DNA from: an uncultured Sulfitobacter sp.
Lineage (GTDB): Bacteria; Pseudomonadota; Alphaproteobacteria; Rhodobacterales; Rhodobacteraceae
Direction of reading: 5' to 3'
DNA length: 64,000 nucleotides
NCBI GenBank assembly: GCA_947501805.1
Contig: CANMXJ010000010.1
Span: 62,001 to 126,000, forward strand
The notes beneath the pieces were generated by a model that saw only the letters and a list, made by a program, of their open reading frames with translations, ran no database searches and was not told where the DNA came from. This document shows positions 48,466 to 57,104 of this stretch, piece by piece. Numbering within the stretch: position 1 is the stretch's first letter; each line of letters opens with the position of its first letter. Position numbers and translations under genes: made by a program.

Positions 48466-49512
48466 TTACTCGACCGAATAAACCGGATCCCAGCCCTCGG
48501 GCGCAAAGGAGCGGCTGAGGTCAAGACCATCGATGTTGTCAGCGGTGACAACAGTCATGGACGGGAACAGGTGTACCATGTGGTCCTTGCCTTCAAGGAT
48601 GCGCACCGCCATGTCCATCGCGATGCGGGCCTCCATAACGGGAGATTCTGTTACCGTCGCAGTAACAACACCGGATTTGACCAGATCAACCATGCCTTCG
48701 TTGGAGTAATACGCAGCGATCATCGCGTCATCGTTGCCCGCTTCCTCCAGCGCCTGTGCAGCAACTTCGGCCGTTACCGCCGTGCCGTAGATGATGTTCA
48801 CATCGTCGTAAGCTTGCAGCGCATCTTCGACAAGTTTCAGCTGAACGCTCTTGCCTGTGTCGCCATACTTGGCCTCTAGCAATTCGATGCTGCTGCCTTC
48901 AATTGCGCGCTCAACACCTGCTGTGGACGCCTCAGCCCAACCGGATCCTTGCGGGCCGGGAAAATGGACCATGCGCATCGCTTCACCGCCTGCTTTTTCC
49001 ACCAGAAACTTGGCTCCGGCTTCGGCGGCGTCATCATAGTTTGCAAAAATGCGGGCATCGGCGACATCGCTCATCGGGTTGATCACACCAACCTGTACAA
49101 CGCCCTTTTCCTTACCTTCCGCCATGCTCTTGGCGAGACCGGCCTCGGAAATCGCGCCGATCACGATGGCATCTACACCAAGCGCAAGACAGTCGTTATA
49201 CTGTGATACCTGCTTGGCCGCTTCGGTATAACCGCCCGCCTCAAGGATGGTCGCCTTGACGCCCAATTTGCGCGCCTGATCCACGATACCGTAGTTCACG
49301 CCGACCCAGTAGCTGTCCTTCATATGCGGGAACAACACGCAGATGTGCCATTGTTTTTCCGCCTTTTCGAGGCCCTGATAAGAGACAATTTCATTCTTGC
49401 CATCCGCGGCATTGACCACGTCGAAAGGCCAGACACCCTCGGCGGATGCAGTTGTCGTGATACAGGCCGCAAGAATTGCGGATGTGGATAGGGTTGCGAG
49501 TAGTTTCTTCAT
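48466..49512 (-). CDS. TorT-like periplasmic binding protein of the importer
   Basis: A 348-residue type I periplasmic binding protein with a signal peptide ending near TASA (residue 24). The mature part WHICVLFPHMKDSYWVGVNYGIVDQARKLG resembles E. coli TorT, the TMAO sensor partner, more than RbsB. VLEAGGYTEAAKQVSQYNDCLALGVDAIVIGA is also TorT-like (key motif EAGGY). Here it is the first gene of a full ABC importer, so it delivers a ligand. GGGAGG precedes the ATG. The 241-base gap to gabT presumably holds the importer promoter; I found no clear boxes. Confidence 0.88.
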   Translation of the reverse strand: MKKLLATLSTSAILAACITTTASAEGVWPFDVVNAADGKNEIVSYQGLEKAEKQWHICVLFPHMKDSYWVGVNYGIVDQARKLGVKATILEAGGYTEAAKQVSQYNDCLALGVDAIVIGAISEAGLAKSMAEGKEKGVVQVGVINPMSDVADARIFANYDDAAEAGAKFLVEKAGGEAMRMVHFPGPQGSGWAEASTAGVERAIEGSSIELLEAKYGDTGKSVQLKLVEDALQAYDDVNIIYGTAVTAEVAAQALEEAGNDDAMIAAYYSNEGMVDLVKSGVVTATVTESPVMEARIAMDMAVRILEGKDHMVHLFPSMTVVTADNIDGLDLSRSFAPEGWDPVYSVE

Positions 49513-49753
49513 AGTGAACCTCCCAGTTCGGTTGTTTGATCGTCACAGTGCAGAGCTCTTGGCCCGATCTCGTGTCAAACGCACAGTAACGCTGGCGCAT
49601 TGCCTGCACTATCTTGCCTGTGCAGACGGTATTATTGGTCGTGAGCGGCCTATTTGGCCCGAGAATGCGTACAAAAGCGGCCGGTACATTGGCGCTCAGT
49701 CTGTCATTTAAACTTAGGGTAGAATACTGACCTCCGGATGTTTTGTGCTATTC

Positions 49754-51037
49754 CTAATCCAACTCTGATGTGGCCTGAAGCAAACAGGCCTCCAGAATAT
49801 CCAGACCTTCACCGAAAACCTCGTCCTGCACGGTGATCGGTGCCAGAAACCGGATGACATTGCCGTAAACGCCACAGGTCAACAGGATCAATCCACGCTC
49901 AAGGGCGAGGTCTTTGACGTGATTGGCGAATTCTGCGTTTGGCGTACCGTCGGAAGAGCGCTTGAACTCGACCGCGTTCATGAAGCCGGGTCCGCGAATG
50001 TCCGAAATCTGTGGAACGCTGTCGCGCAAAGACGCCAGCCTTTGCTTGAGGCGCGCCCCAAGTTGCATGGCGCGGTCACAGAGGTTTTCTTCTTCGATCA
50101 CGTCAAGCACGGCATTGGCGGCGGCCACACCAATCGGGTTGCCCGCATAAGTACCGCCCAGTCCGCCGACATTGGGACCATCCATGATCTCGGCACGACC
50201 CGTCACCGCAGCCAGCGGGAAGCCACCCGCAAGCCCTTTGGCCATGGTCACGATATCCGCCGCTACACCGTGGTGTTCCATCGCAAACAGTTTTCCCGTG
50301 CGGGCAAAACCGGTCTGCACCTCATCGGCGATCAGGAGAATGCCATGCTCGTCGCAGATCTCGCGCAGTTTCTTGAGGAAATTCGAGGGAGCTTCATAGA
50401 AACCGCCCTCACCTTGCACCGGCTCAATGATGATTGCCGCCACACGGGCCGGATCAACGTCTGCCTTAAACAGCTTGTCCAAGGCGGCAAAAGCATCGTC
50501 TTCGGTGACTCCGTGCAATCCGATCGGGAATGGCGCGTGAAACACATCGCCCGGCATTGCACCAAAACCAGCCTTGTAGGGGACCACCTTGCCAGTCAGC
50601 GACATGCCCATGAAGGTACGTCCGTGAAAGGCACCCGAAAAAGCGACAACAGCAGATCGACCTGTCGCTGCGCGCGCCACTTTGACAGCATTTTCAACGG
50701 CTTCTGCACCGGTTGAGACAAATATCGTCTTTTTCTCGAAGTCGCCCGGCGTCAAACGGTTCAGCCGCTCGGCAAGGCGAACGTAGTTTTCGTACGGCAT
50801 CACTTGATGGCAGGTATGGGTGAATTTATCAAGCTGCGCCTTGACTGCTTCCATCACCTTGGGGTGGCGATGACCTGTGTTCACCACGGCGATACCGGCG
50901 GCAAAATCAATATAGCGGTTGCCTTCGATGTCCCAGATTTCGGCGTTTTCGGCACGGTCGGCATAGACCTGCGTCATCATACCGACACCGCGTGCGATTG
51001 CGGTGGTCTTGCGTTCCTGTACGGCTGCGTTTTTCAT
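49754..51037 (-). CDS. gabT: 4-aminobutyrate (omega-amino acid) aminotransferase
   Basis: A 427-residue class III PLP aminotransferase. Landmarks are DIEGNRYIDFAAGIAVVNTGHRHPK, FVSTGAEAVENAVKVARAATGR, FHGRTFMGMSLTG, LIADEVQTGFARTG (PLP-binding Asp) and the Schiff-base Lys in TMAKGLAGGFPLAAVTGR. It matches GabT: transfer of the amino group from GABA or 5-aminovalerate to 2-oxoglutarate. It is the last gene of the pxpA-accB-accC-pxpB-pxpC run, 35 bases after pxpC, which points to an omega-amino acid as product of that enzyme. Confidence 0.92.
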   Translation of the reverse strand: MKNAAVQERKTTAIARGVGMMTQVYADRAENAEIWDIEGNRYIDFAAGIAVVNTGHRHPKVMEAVKAQLDKFTHTCHQVMPYENYVRLAERLNRLTPGDFEKKTIFVSTGAEAVENAVKVARAATGRSAVVAFSGAFHGRTFMGMSLTGKVVPYKAGFGAMPGDVFHAPFPIGLHGVTEDDAFAALDKLFKADVDPARVAAIIIEPVQGEGGFYEAPSNFLKKLREICDEHGILLIADEVQTGFARTGKLFAMEHHGVAADIVTMAKGLAGGFPLAAVTGRAEIMDGPNVGGLGGTYAGNPIGVAAANAVLDVIEEENLCDRAMQLGARLKQRLASLRDSVPQISDIRGPGFMNAVEFKRSSDGTPNAEFANHVKDLALERGLILLTCGVYGNVIRFLAPITVQDEVFGEGLDILEACLLQATSELD

Positions 51038-51072
51038 GGCGGCGTTCCTGTTTTCGTGGTGTCAGACGGTGA

Positions 51073-52047
51073 TCAAGCGAGGTGTGCGCGTACTTTGTCC
51101 AGTGCATCGGCGCGTTCCCTTCGCGCAGTGAGGGCCGTTTCCATATCCACTTGCACAAACTGCGTTTCGACATTGGGCTGCAACTGGCCGATCAGGTCCA
51201 TATCTGCAGAAATCACGGTTCCGATCATGAAGTAACCGCCGCCCGAAACTGCATCGCGGTGCAGGATAATAGGCTCGGTCCCGCTGGGCACCTGCACCGA
51301 TCCGTAGGGGTAACAGGCATCTGTAATATTGGACGGGTCCGATCCTGCGCCAAAAGGTGGCTCTCGGTCAACGAATTCCAGCGGCGTGCCCCCTTTGAAA
51401 CGATACCCCATGCGATCAGCCTCGGACGCGACTTTCCAAGTTTCGTCGTAAAAACGCTTGGCTGCCGCGTCTGTGATACGGTGTGCATAAAGACCCGGAA
51501 GGATGCGCAATCTGGCAGTTTTTTCCGGCATCCGTCGCATGTCTTCGGGAATATTTGCGCCGGTTTTCGCGGCAGTTGCGGCTTTGCCCAGAGGCAGCAC
51601 ATCGCCGGGCTGAATGGCGCGACCCTCGACGCCGCCCAAGGCACCAATAGGATAAGTTGAACGACTGCCCAAAGCCGGTGGCGTGTCGATCCCGCCTGCG
51701 AAGGCGATATAAGCGCGCGCACCGGACCGCAGGTAATCGAAGGTCAGCACCTGACCGGCTTTCACCTCGATCGCGGTCCATGACTCCAGCACTTCGCCGT
51801 CCAGTTTGGGGGGCAAATCACCGCCTGTAACGGCGACGACGCTGTCTTCGGTGAACTCCAGTTCCGGTCCCATGAACACACATTCAAGCCCTGCGGCCCC
51901 TTCGTCATTGCCGACCAGCATATTGGCGCAGCGCAGGGCGAAACGGTCCATCGCACCACCCATCGGGATGCCAAGGTGGTAATATCCGGGGCGGCCAAGG
52001 TCCTGGATTGTCGTCGCAAAACCGGCTGTTTTCACATTAATCGGCAT
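51073..52047 (-). CDS. pxpC: PxpC/KipA-like (5-oxoprolinase or urea-carboxylase-type) subunit
   Basis: A 324-residue protein of the allophanate hydrolase subunit 2 / biotin-dependent carboxyltransferase family. TIQDLGRPGYYHLGIPMGGAMD at the N-terminus and ANMLVGNDEGAAGLE are characteristic, as is the C-terminal MIGTVISADMDLIGQLQPN. GAGGAG precedes the ATG at 52047; the longer frame to 52188 would read through pxpB. The start overlaps the pxpB stop by 11 bases. In the urea carboxylase family the homologous domain is the carboxyltransferase. Confidence 0.88.
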   Translation of the reverse strand: MPINVKTAGFATTIQDLGRPGYYHLGIPMGGAMDRFALRCANMLVGNDEGAAGLECVFMGPELEFTEDSVVAVTGGDLPPKLDGEVLESWTAIEVKAGQVLTFDYLRSGARAYIAFAGGIDTPPALGSRSTYPIGALGGVEGRAIQPGDVLPLGKAATAAKTGANIPEDMRRMPEKTARLRILPGLYAHRITDAAAKRFYDETWKVASEADRMGYRFKGGTPLEFVDREPPFGAGSDPSNITDACYPYGSVQVPSGTEPIILHRDAVSGGGYFMIGTVISADMDLIGQLQPNVETQFVQVDMETALTARRERADALDKVRAHLA

Positions 52048-52912
52048 TGAGCATCTCCTCCAGCTTGGCGTTGGTGCCGTCGATATCCTTGTTGAAATCG
52101 TCAAGTGAAAAGACGACCTCGCGGATGCGTGGCGTGTAGGTGTTCGCCTCCACCGCTTCGATACAGCGATCGTATTCGGCGCGATCAATGGGTTTCCATT
52201 TCACGATGTCACCGGGCTTGAAGAACACCATGAAGTCTTTGAGATAATTCATCTTTTGCTCGGGATCGTAGATTGGCATCGGGGTGACGCCAAACATCTG
52301 ATAGCCACCCGCACCGCCCACCGAATAGATGCAGGAAAAACAGCCGCCATAGCCCACCGTCAGCTTGGGTGTATCCGTGCGGGGGCGCAGGTATTTCGGC
52401 ACCTGAATTTGACGGTCGCGGTCAACCATCTGGTAGAGGAACGGCAGACCGGACACAAAGCCAACCATCGACACGAACCAAGGTGATCCTGAATGCGCGG
52501 CAATGAAGGCATCCACACTGTCATAGCCGTTGATCCGTGCGGCATATTCGATGTCTGTCGCCTCGGGGTCTTGGTGACGTTCGCGAAAGCGCATCAAGGT
52601 TTCGTGGGTCCATGGATCTTGGTACAGGACCGGAATTTCGATGATGCGGGTTTTCAGCACCGGCTCTGCCTGATTAGCGGTTTCTTCCATATCTTTCAGG
52701 CGGACCAGCAATGTGTCGGGGTGGATCACATCAGGGTTGAACTTGATCTGGAAGGACGCGTTGGCGGGACAAATTTCGGTCACACCGTCGATCTTGGCGT
52801 CCCGCACGGCATTGGTCATCGACAGCGTGGTAAAGAATGCCTCAAGCGACATTTCCTCGCTCACTTCGACAAAGATGTGTTCGTCGCCTCCGAAGGTATA
52901 GCGTGATGTCAT
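52037..52912 (-). CDS. pxpB: PxpB/KipI-like (5-oxoprolinase or urea-carboxylase-type) subunit
   Basis: A 291-residue partner of PxpC, of the allophanate hydrolase subunit 1 family. The segment FVSMVGFVSGLPFLYQM corresponds to the family GFxPGFxYL motif, but the Pro is Ser and the second half differs. VGGAGGYQMFGVTPMPIYDPEQ corresponds to the GGW-x-IIGRTP region. It is thus divergent from E. coli PxpB and about 70 residues longer. The ATG at 52912 overlaps the accC stop (ATGA). Confidence 0.82.
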   Translation of the reverse strand: MTSRYTFGGDEHIFVEVSEEMSLEAFFTTLSMTNAVRDAKIDGVTEICPANASFQIKFNPDVIHPDTLLVRLKDMEETANQAEPVLKTRIIEIPVLYQDPWTHETLMRFRERHQDPEATDIEYAARINGYDSVDAFIAAHSGSPWFVSMVGFVSGLPFLYQMVDRDRQIQVPKYLRPRTDTPKLTVGYGGCFSCIYSVGGAGGYQMFGVTPMPIYDPEQKMNYLKDFMVFFKPGDIVKWKPIDRAEYDRCIEAVEANTYTPRIREVVFSLDDFNKDIDGTNAKLEEMLNAD

Positions 52913-54294
52913 GCGTTTTCTCCTTTGTCGTCGGAAAGGGTGTGGGCGTTTTGCTCCAGCCACGGTTCAAGCCATTTGGTGTGAAAATTGCCGACCTGAA
53001 CGTCCGGGTCATTTGCCAAGGCCGTAAACAGCGGGGCCGTGGTTTTCAGCGATCCGGTTTTCAATTCGGTAATGGCGCGGGCCAGACGGGCAATTGCCGC
53101 CTCGCGGGTATGGGCATGCACGATCAACTTGCCGACCAGTGAGTCGTAGAACGGCGGGATCGCGTAACCGTCATAGAGCATGTGATCAAATCGCACGCCG
53201 GGGCCGCCGGGCGTGCGGAAATCGCTAACAATGCCGGGAAAGGGCGAGAAGTTGTTCGCAGGGTCTTCGGCGTTGATGCGCACCTCAATGGCGTGGCCGC
53301 GCAGTTTGATTTGATCTTGGGTCATCGACAAGGGCGTACCACCAGCGATAGCGATCATTTCGGTGACGAGGTCGATGCCGGTGATCATCTCGGACACCGG
53401 ATGTTCAACTTGAATGCGGGTGTTCATTTCGATGAAGTAGAAGTCGCCGCTTTCGTCGTCATAGAGGTATTCGACTGTACCTGCCCCACGGTATTTGACA
53501 GCGGCCGCCAGTGCGACAGCAGAGGCGCAGAGTTTCTCGCGCACCTCATCGTTGAGGGCAGCGGAAGGGCCTTCTTCCCAGACCTTTTGGCGGCGGCGCT
53601 GCAAAGAGCATTCACGTTCAAAGCAATGCACAAAACTGGTGCCATCCCCGAGGATTTGCACCTCGATGTGACGGGCCTTGGCGATCAGCTTTTCCATGTA
53701 CAGGCCACCATCACCAAAAGCCGACTTCGCCTCGGCGGCGGCTTGCGGGGCGAGTTTGGCAAATTCTTCGGCGTTCTGCGCCACGCGAATGCCACGCCCC
53801 CCGCCACCGGCAGTTGCCTTGATCATCACAGGAAAGCCGATCTTGGACGCCAGTGCATTGGCAACGTCCAGATCGTCGATGATCCCGTCGCTGCCCGGCA
53901 CCGTCGGCACACCCGCCTCTTGCGCAGCCTTGCGGGCCGATGCCTTGTCCCCCATTGAGCGGATCATATCGCCGCTGGGTCCGACAAAGGACATACCAGC
54001 CGCCTCGACCGCGTCAGCGAATTCCGCGTTCTCGGCCAGAAAACCGTAACCGGGATGCACAGCATCTGCGCCAGTTTGCTTGGCCGCGTTCAACACCGCC
54101 TCAATGCTCAGATAGGATTTTGTCGCAGGGGGCGGGCCAATTTCGACGGCTTCGTCCGCCATTTCCACGGCCAATGACGACGCATCCGCAGCGCTGTAGA
54201 CCTGCACCGTCGTGATGCCCATCTCGCGGGCGGCGCGGATGATGCGCACGGCAATTTCGCCACGGTTCGCAATCAGAAGTTTGGAAATGCCCAT
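52909..54294 (-). CDS. Biotin carboxylase (AccC-like)
   Basis: A 461-residue ATP-grasp enzyme that carboxylates biotin. The N-terminus KLLIANRGEIAVRIIRAAREMG, the Gly-rich loop TAGGGGRGIRVA and the active-site region IEMNTRIQVEHPVSEMITG are all present. It is probably the operon-specific copy for this pathway, not the acetyl-CoA carboxylase subunit, because no acetyl-CoA carboxyltransferase genes are near. The ATG at 54294 (GGGGCAG upstream) is preferred over 54306, which has no ribosome-binding site. Confidence 0.93.
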   Translation of the reverse strand: MGISKLLIANRGEIAVRIIRAAREMGITTVQVYSAADASSLAVEMADEAVEIGPPPATKSYLSIEAVLNAAKQTGADAVHPGYGFLAENAEFADAVEAAGMSFVGPSGDMIRSMGDKASARKAAQEAGVPTVPGSDGIIDDLDVANALASKIGFPVMIKATAGGGGRGIRVAQNAEEFAKLAPQAAAEAKSAFGDGGLYMEKLIAKARHIEVQILGDGTSFVHCFERECSLQRRRQKVWEEGPSAALNDEVREKLCASAVALAAAVKYRGAGTVEYLYDDESGDFYFIEMNTRIQVEHPVSEMITGIDLVTEMIAIAGGTPLSMTQDQIKLRGHAIEVRINAEDPANNFSPFPGIVSDFRTPGGPGVRFDHMLYDGYAIPPFYDSLVGKLIVHAHTREAAIARLARAITELKTGSLKTTAPLFTALANDPDVQVGNFHTKWLEPWLEQNAHTLSDDKGENA

Positions 54295-54306
54295 GCTCTG
54301 CCCCAT

Positions 54307-54549
54307 TTAGGTGTCGAGTTCGGCGATAACCTGCCCCGGCATAATCGCGTCTTCGTTTTCGACGGCGAATGCCGTGATCGTGCCGTCTGCTTCGGCTTTC
54401 ACTTCGGTGTAGGTTTTCATGACCTCAACAAGGCCGACAACATCGCCCGCTTTCACAGCGTCGCCCACTTCCTTGTAATTGGGTTCTTCCGGTGACGGGC
54501 TGCGATAGAACACACCGGGCAACGGGGATTTGATTTCGGATTTGGCCAT
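54307..54549 (-). CDS. Small biotin carboxyl carrier protein
   Basis: An 80-residue stand-alone biotinyl domain. The biotin-acceptor Lys is at residue 45 in LVEVMKTYTEV; the usual motif is EAMKM, so both neighbours of MK differ. The protein lacks the long Pro/Ala-rich N-terminal part of AccB. AGGAGAC lies before the ATG at 54549. It is located between pxpA and the biotin carboxylase gene, and shuttles CO2 between that enzyme and PxpB/PxpC by inference. Confidence 0.9.
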   Translation of the reverse strand: MAKSEIKSPLPGVFYRSPSPEEPNYKEVGDAVKAGDVVGLVEVMKTYTEVKAEADGTITAFAVENEDAIMPGQVIAELDT

Positions 54550-54587
54550 TTCATGTCTCCTCAAGGAATTCGGTTGCGTTGGGGGCG

Positions 54588-55319
54588 TCAGGAAGTGGCA
54601 AGCCTGTCGCCAAGTGCGTCGCGCATGGCCGTTACGATATCCACCACATCTGGCGTATCCGAATGCACACAGATAGTTTCTGCGCGTACTTTATTTTGTA
54701 CGCCGGACGCACTCAGCACGATGCCCTCGTCAACGGCCCTGACGACTTTTTCGGCGACGACAGCCGGATCATAGGCTGCATGTTCGCGGGTGATCAGCAG
54801 TTTGCCGTTGTCGTCATAATCCAGATCGGCAAAAAACTCGGCTTTGAACGCCATGCCCCGCGCCGTGTAGATTTCTTCGTGCAAGGTGCCTGCCAGCCCG
54901 AAGATCGGGACGTCCAGATGTTCGGCTGCATCGCAGACTGCATGAGCGATGTGTTCATGACGGGCGGCCATACCGTATAACGCACCATGCGGTTTCAGAT
55001 GAGAGAGCTTGACGCCCGCAACTTTTAGAAATTCGTTCAACGCCCCGATTTGGTAGAGGATGATATTCTTCATTTCCGCACGGTCGATCACCATTTCACG
55101 GCGCCCAAAACCTGCGAGATCGGGCAGCGAGAAATGTGCGCCAACCTTCACCCCGTGTTGTTTGGCCGAAGCAACGGCATGTGCCATGTGGTTCGGGTCG
55201 GATCCGTGAAATCCGCAAGCGACATTGGCTTCGGTGATCAACGGCATGATCGCGTCATCATCGCCGAGCTTATAGAGGCCAAAGCTCTCGCCCATGTCGC
55301 AATTGATATCTATTGCCAT
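54588..55319 (-). CDS. pxpA: LamB/YcsF family protein (PxpA-like 5-oxoprolinase subunit)
   Basis: A 243-residue member of the LamB/YcsF family, the A subunit of prokaryotic 5-oxoprolinase. DINCDMGESFG at the N-terminus, ANVACGFHGSDP, VGAHFSLPDLAGFGRREM, LKPHGALYG and ICVHSDTP are family hallmarks, with His and Asp residues expected to form the active site. GGGGG precedes the ATG at 55319; the frame is open 15 codons upstream. It is the first gene of the operon and faces the LysR gene at 55529. Confidence 0.92.
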   Translation of the reverse strand: MAIDINCDMGESFGLYKLGDDDAIMPLITEANVACGFHGSDPNHMAHAVASAKQHGVKVGAHFSLPDLAGFGRREMVIDRAEMKNIILYQIGALNEFLKVAGVKLSHLKPHGALYGMAARHEHIAHAVCDAAEHLDVPIFGLAGTLHEEIYTARGMAFKAEFFADLDYDDNGKLLITREHAAYDPAVVAEKVVRAVDEGIVLSASGVQNKVRAETICVHSDTPDVVDIVTAMRDALGDRLATS

Positions 55320-55413
55320 TTCGTCCCCCTGTTTTTGAAGATTGCGCAGTATGGCTGCAGGCATCTCTTCATGTTGGATGAAGCTAGTCGCCCGAACCGC
55401 TAATTGTAAAATA

Positions 55414-55444
55414 TGATTTTGTTAGCTAAGCTATCAGAAAATCA
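55414..55444. promoter_or_regulatory. Dyad in the pxpA / LysR divergent gap (candidate LysR operator)
   Basis: TAGCT-A-AGCTA (55423-55433) is a perfect inner palindrome. TGATTTT (55414-55420) and AAAATCA (55438-55444) form outer inverted arms, offset by one base from the inner centre. The site lies about 95 bases from both start codons in an AT-rich divergent gap, as expected for a LysR-type regulator that controls its neighbour. Confidence 0.45.
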
Positions 55445-55528
55445 GATACGCTAGAGTCAATCGTTAACGCCCGCCCGCTATCTCGCGACAAGGCCGTCCC
55501 CCACGTCACATTCCTATCGGAGGCTACC

Positions 55529-56428
55529 TTGAATCCCACGCTAAGACAGATCCGCTATTTCATCGCAGCAGCAGAAGCAGGCCAATTGTCCAAAGCTGCG
55601 ATGGATGTGAATGTCTCGCAATCGGCGATCACAACTGCCGTCAAATCGCTGGAGGAGTTGATTGGCACTGCCTTGTTTGAACGTCACTCCGGCGGGGTTA
55701 GCCTGACTTACGAGGGCAGCCTGTTCCTGAACCATGCGCGCGGCATCATCGGCTCCGTAGAAGAAGCCATCCGCATTCCGCGCCGTGTACAGCAGGACGT
55801 GCGCGGCACCTTTAACCTCGCCGTGACCTATACCGTCGCCGGATATTTTTTGCCGCCGCTTCTGTCGCGCTTCATGCATGCGTTTCCAAACGCGGTGGTG
55901 AATTTGATTGAAGCGGACAGACCGTCAATAGAAGAAGGGTTGGTCAGCGGCATTTTCGACAGCGCTGTCATGCTGACGTCAAACATCGTCAATCATGACG
56001 CGTTATCCCATTCCGTGATGTTGCGTTCCAGACGCAGACTTTGGCTCAGCGAAGGCCATCCGCTTATGAATGCACCAAAGATCACGCTGAAAGACATAGC
56101 ACGCGAACCCTATATCATGCTGACCGTAGACGAAGCCTCCAACACGGCGCAGCGCTATTGGGATCGGACCCCCTATCAGCCGCGCACGTTGTTTCGCACC
56201 TCGTCGGTCGAAGCGATACGCAGCATGGTGGCAAATGGCATGGGCGTGTCGATTCTGTCAGACATGGTGTACCGCCCCTGGTCGCTGGAGGGGAAACGCG
56301 TCGATGTCATGGAGGTGGATGACGCCATTCCGACAATGGATGTCGGACTGGCCTGGGCAAAGCAGGCGGAACTGAACAGCACCGCCAAAGCTTTCTTCGA
56401 GTTTATGGAACTTGCAGTGCTGCCCTAG
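55529..56428 (+). CDS. LysR-family transcriptional regulator (divergent to the pxp operon)
   Basis: A 299-residue LysR protein: winged helix with AEAGQLSKAAMDVNVSQSAITTAVKSLEELIG at about 15-46 (key motif VSQSAITTAVKSLE), linker helix, and an effector-binding domain. It starts with TTG at 55529, preceded by CGGAGG. Its place opposite pxpA suggests that it controls the lactamase operon, with the substrate or product as effector. It converges on the phosphoribosyltransferase gene after 43 bases. Confidence 0.93.
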   Translation: MNPTLRQIRYFIAAAEAGQLSKAAMDVNVSQSAITTAVKSLEELIGTALFERHSGGVSLTYEGSLFLNHARGIIGSVEEAIRIPRRVQQDVRGTFNLAVTYTVAGYFLPPLLSRFMHAFPNAVVNLIEADRPSIEEGLVSGIFDSAVMLTSNIVNHDALSHSVMLRSRRRLWLSEGHPLMNAPKITLKDIAREPYIMLTVDEASNTAQRYWDRTPYQPRTLFRTSSVEAIRSMVANGMGVSILSDMVYRPWSLEGKRVDVMEVDDAIPTMDVGLAWAKQAELNSTAKAFFEFMELAVLP

Positions 56429-56471
56429 AGCAAGCGACGGTGAGCACAGGTTTTCACCGCCTGCGTTACCC

Positions 56472-57104
56472 CTAGCGTTTGGTCTGTGGGAAGGCCGATT
56501 CTGGTTTGTAGGACGCAAAGCTCGACAATGCCTGATTGTTGCATTCGGTTTGCCAGCGCGACCCCTGCACAACGGCGGAAACACAAGGGTAAGCCGCACG
56601 GTATTTGTCCGTATTCTCGTTCTCTTCAATTGCTACAGCGACCATGCCAGCAACGATGCCTTCCTGACGCTCTACCAGACGGATTGCGCCATCCATGGTG
56701 CCTCCGGTCTCGATCCATTGATCGACCAGCAAAACGCGGGTGCCGGGACCAAAGGCAGGCTTGCGCATTTCCATGTCCTGCGTACGGCCGGAATAGTTTC
56801 CGAATGATACCTTGTCGGTGTCGACACAAAGCTTGCCAGCCTTGCGGATCGGCAGGAATCCGACGCCGCGTCGCGCTGCAATTGCAGCCCCCAACACAAA
56901 CCCCATCGCGTCCAATCCCGCGACCACGTCACATTCAACGTCTTTCAAGTCTTCCAAAAGATCATCCAGAAGATCGTTAAACGCTTGCGCATTGATGTAA
57001 ATCGACGTTGGGTCGAGCCATGCAAACTTGTCGCCCTTGGTATTGGGGGCCATGATGTTGAGATACCAACGATCGTCGCGCGGGCCTTTGTCTGTCGTGC
57101 TCAT
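56472..57104 (-). CDS. Phosphoribosyltransferase (adenine-type)
   Basis: A 210-residue type I phosphoribosyltransferase. The PRPP-binding loop reads VLLVDQWIETGGTMDGAIRL (about 127-146), where the usual second Asp is Gln; the rest of the loop (TGGT) is intact. The hood region GLDAMGFVLGAAIAARRGVGFLPIRKAGKL resembles adenine phosphoribosyltransferase. It probably converts a nucleobase to its nucleotide. The start overlaps the BtpA gene stop by four bases. Confidence 0.85.
   Translation of the reverse strand: MSTTDKGPRDDRWYLNIMAPNTKGDKFAWLDPTSIYINAQAFNDLLDDLLEDLKDVECDVVAGLDAMGFVLGAAIAARRGVGFLPIRKAGKLCVDTDKVSFGNYSGRTQDMEMRKPAFGPGTRVLLVDQWIETGGTMDGAIRLVERQEGIVAGMVAVAIEENENTDKYRAAYPCVSAVVQGSRWQTECNNQALSSFASYKPESAFPQTKR

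Noticed and set aside
56438..56459. Short stem CGGTGA/TCACCG between the convergent LysR and phosphoribosyltransferase genes
   Set aside because: Only six pairs with a ten-base loop and no T-run; too weak to call a terminator.
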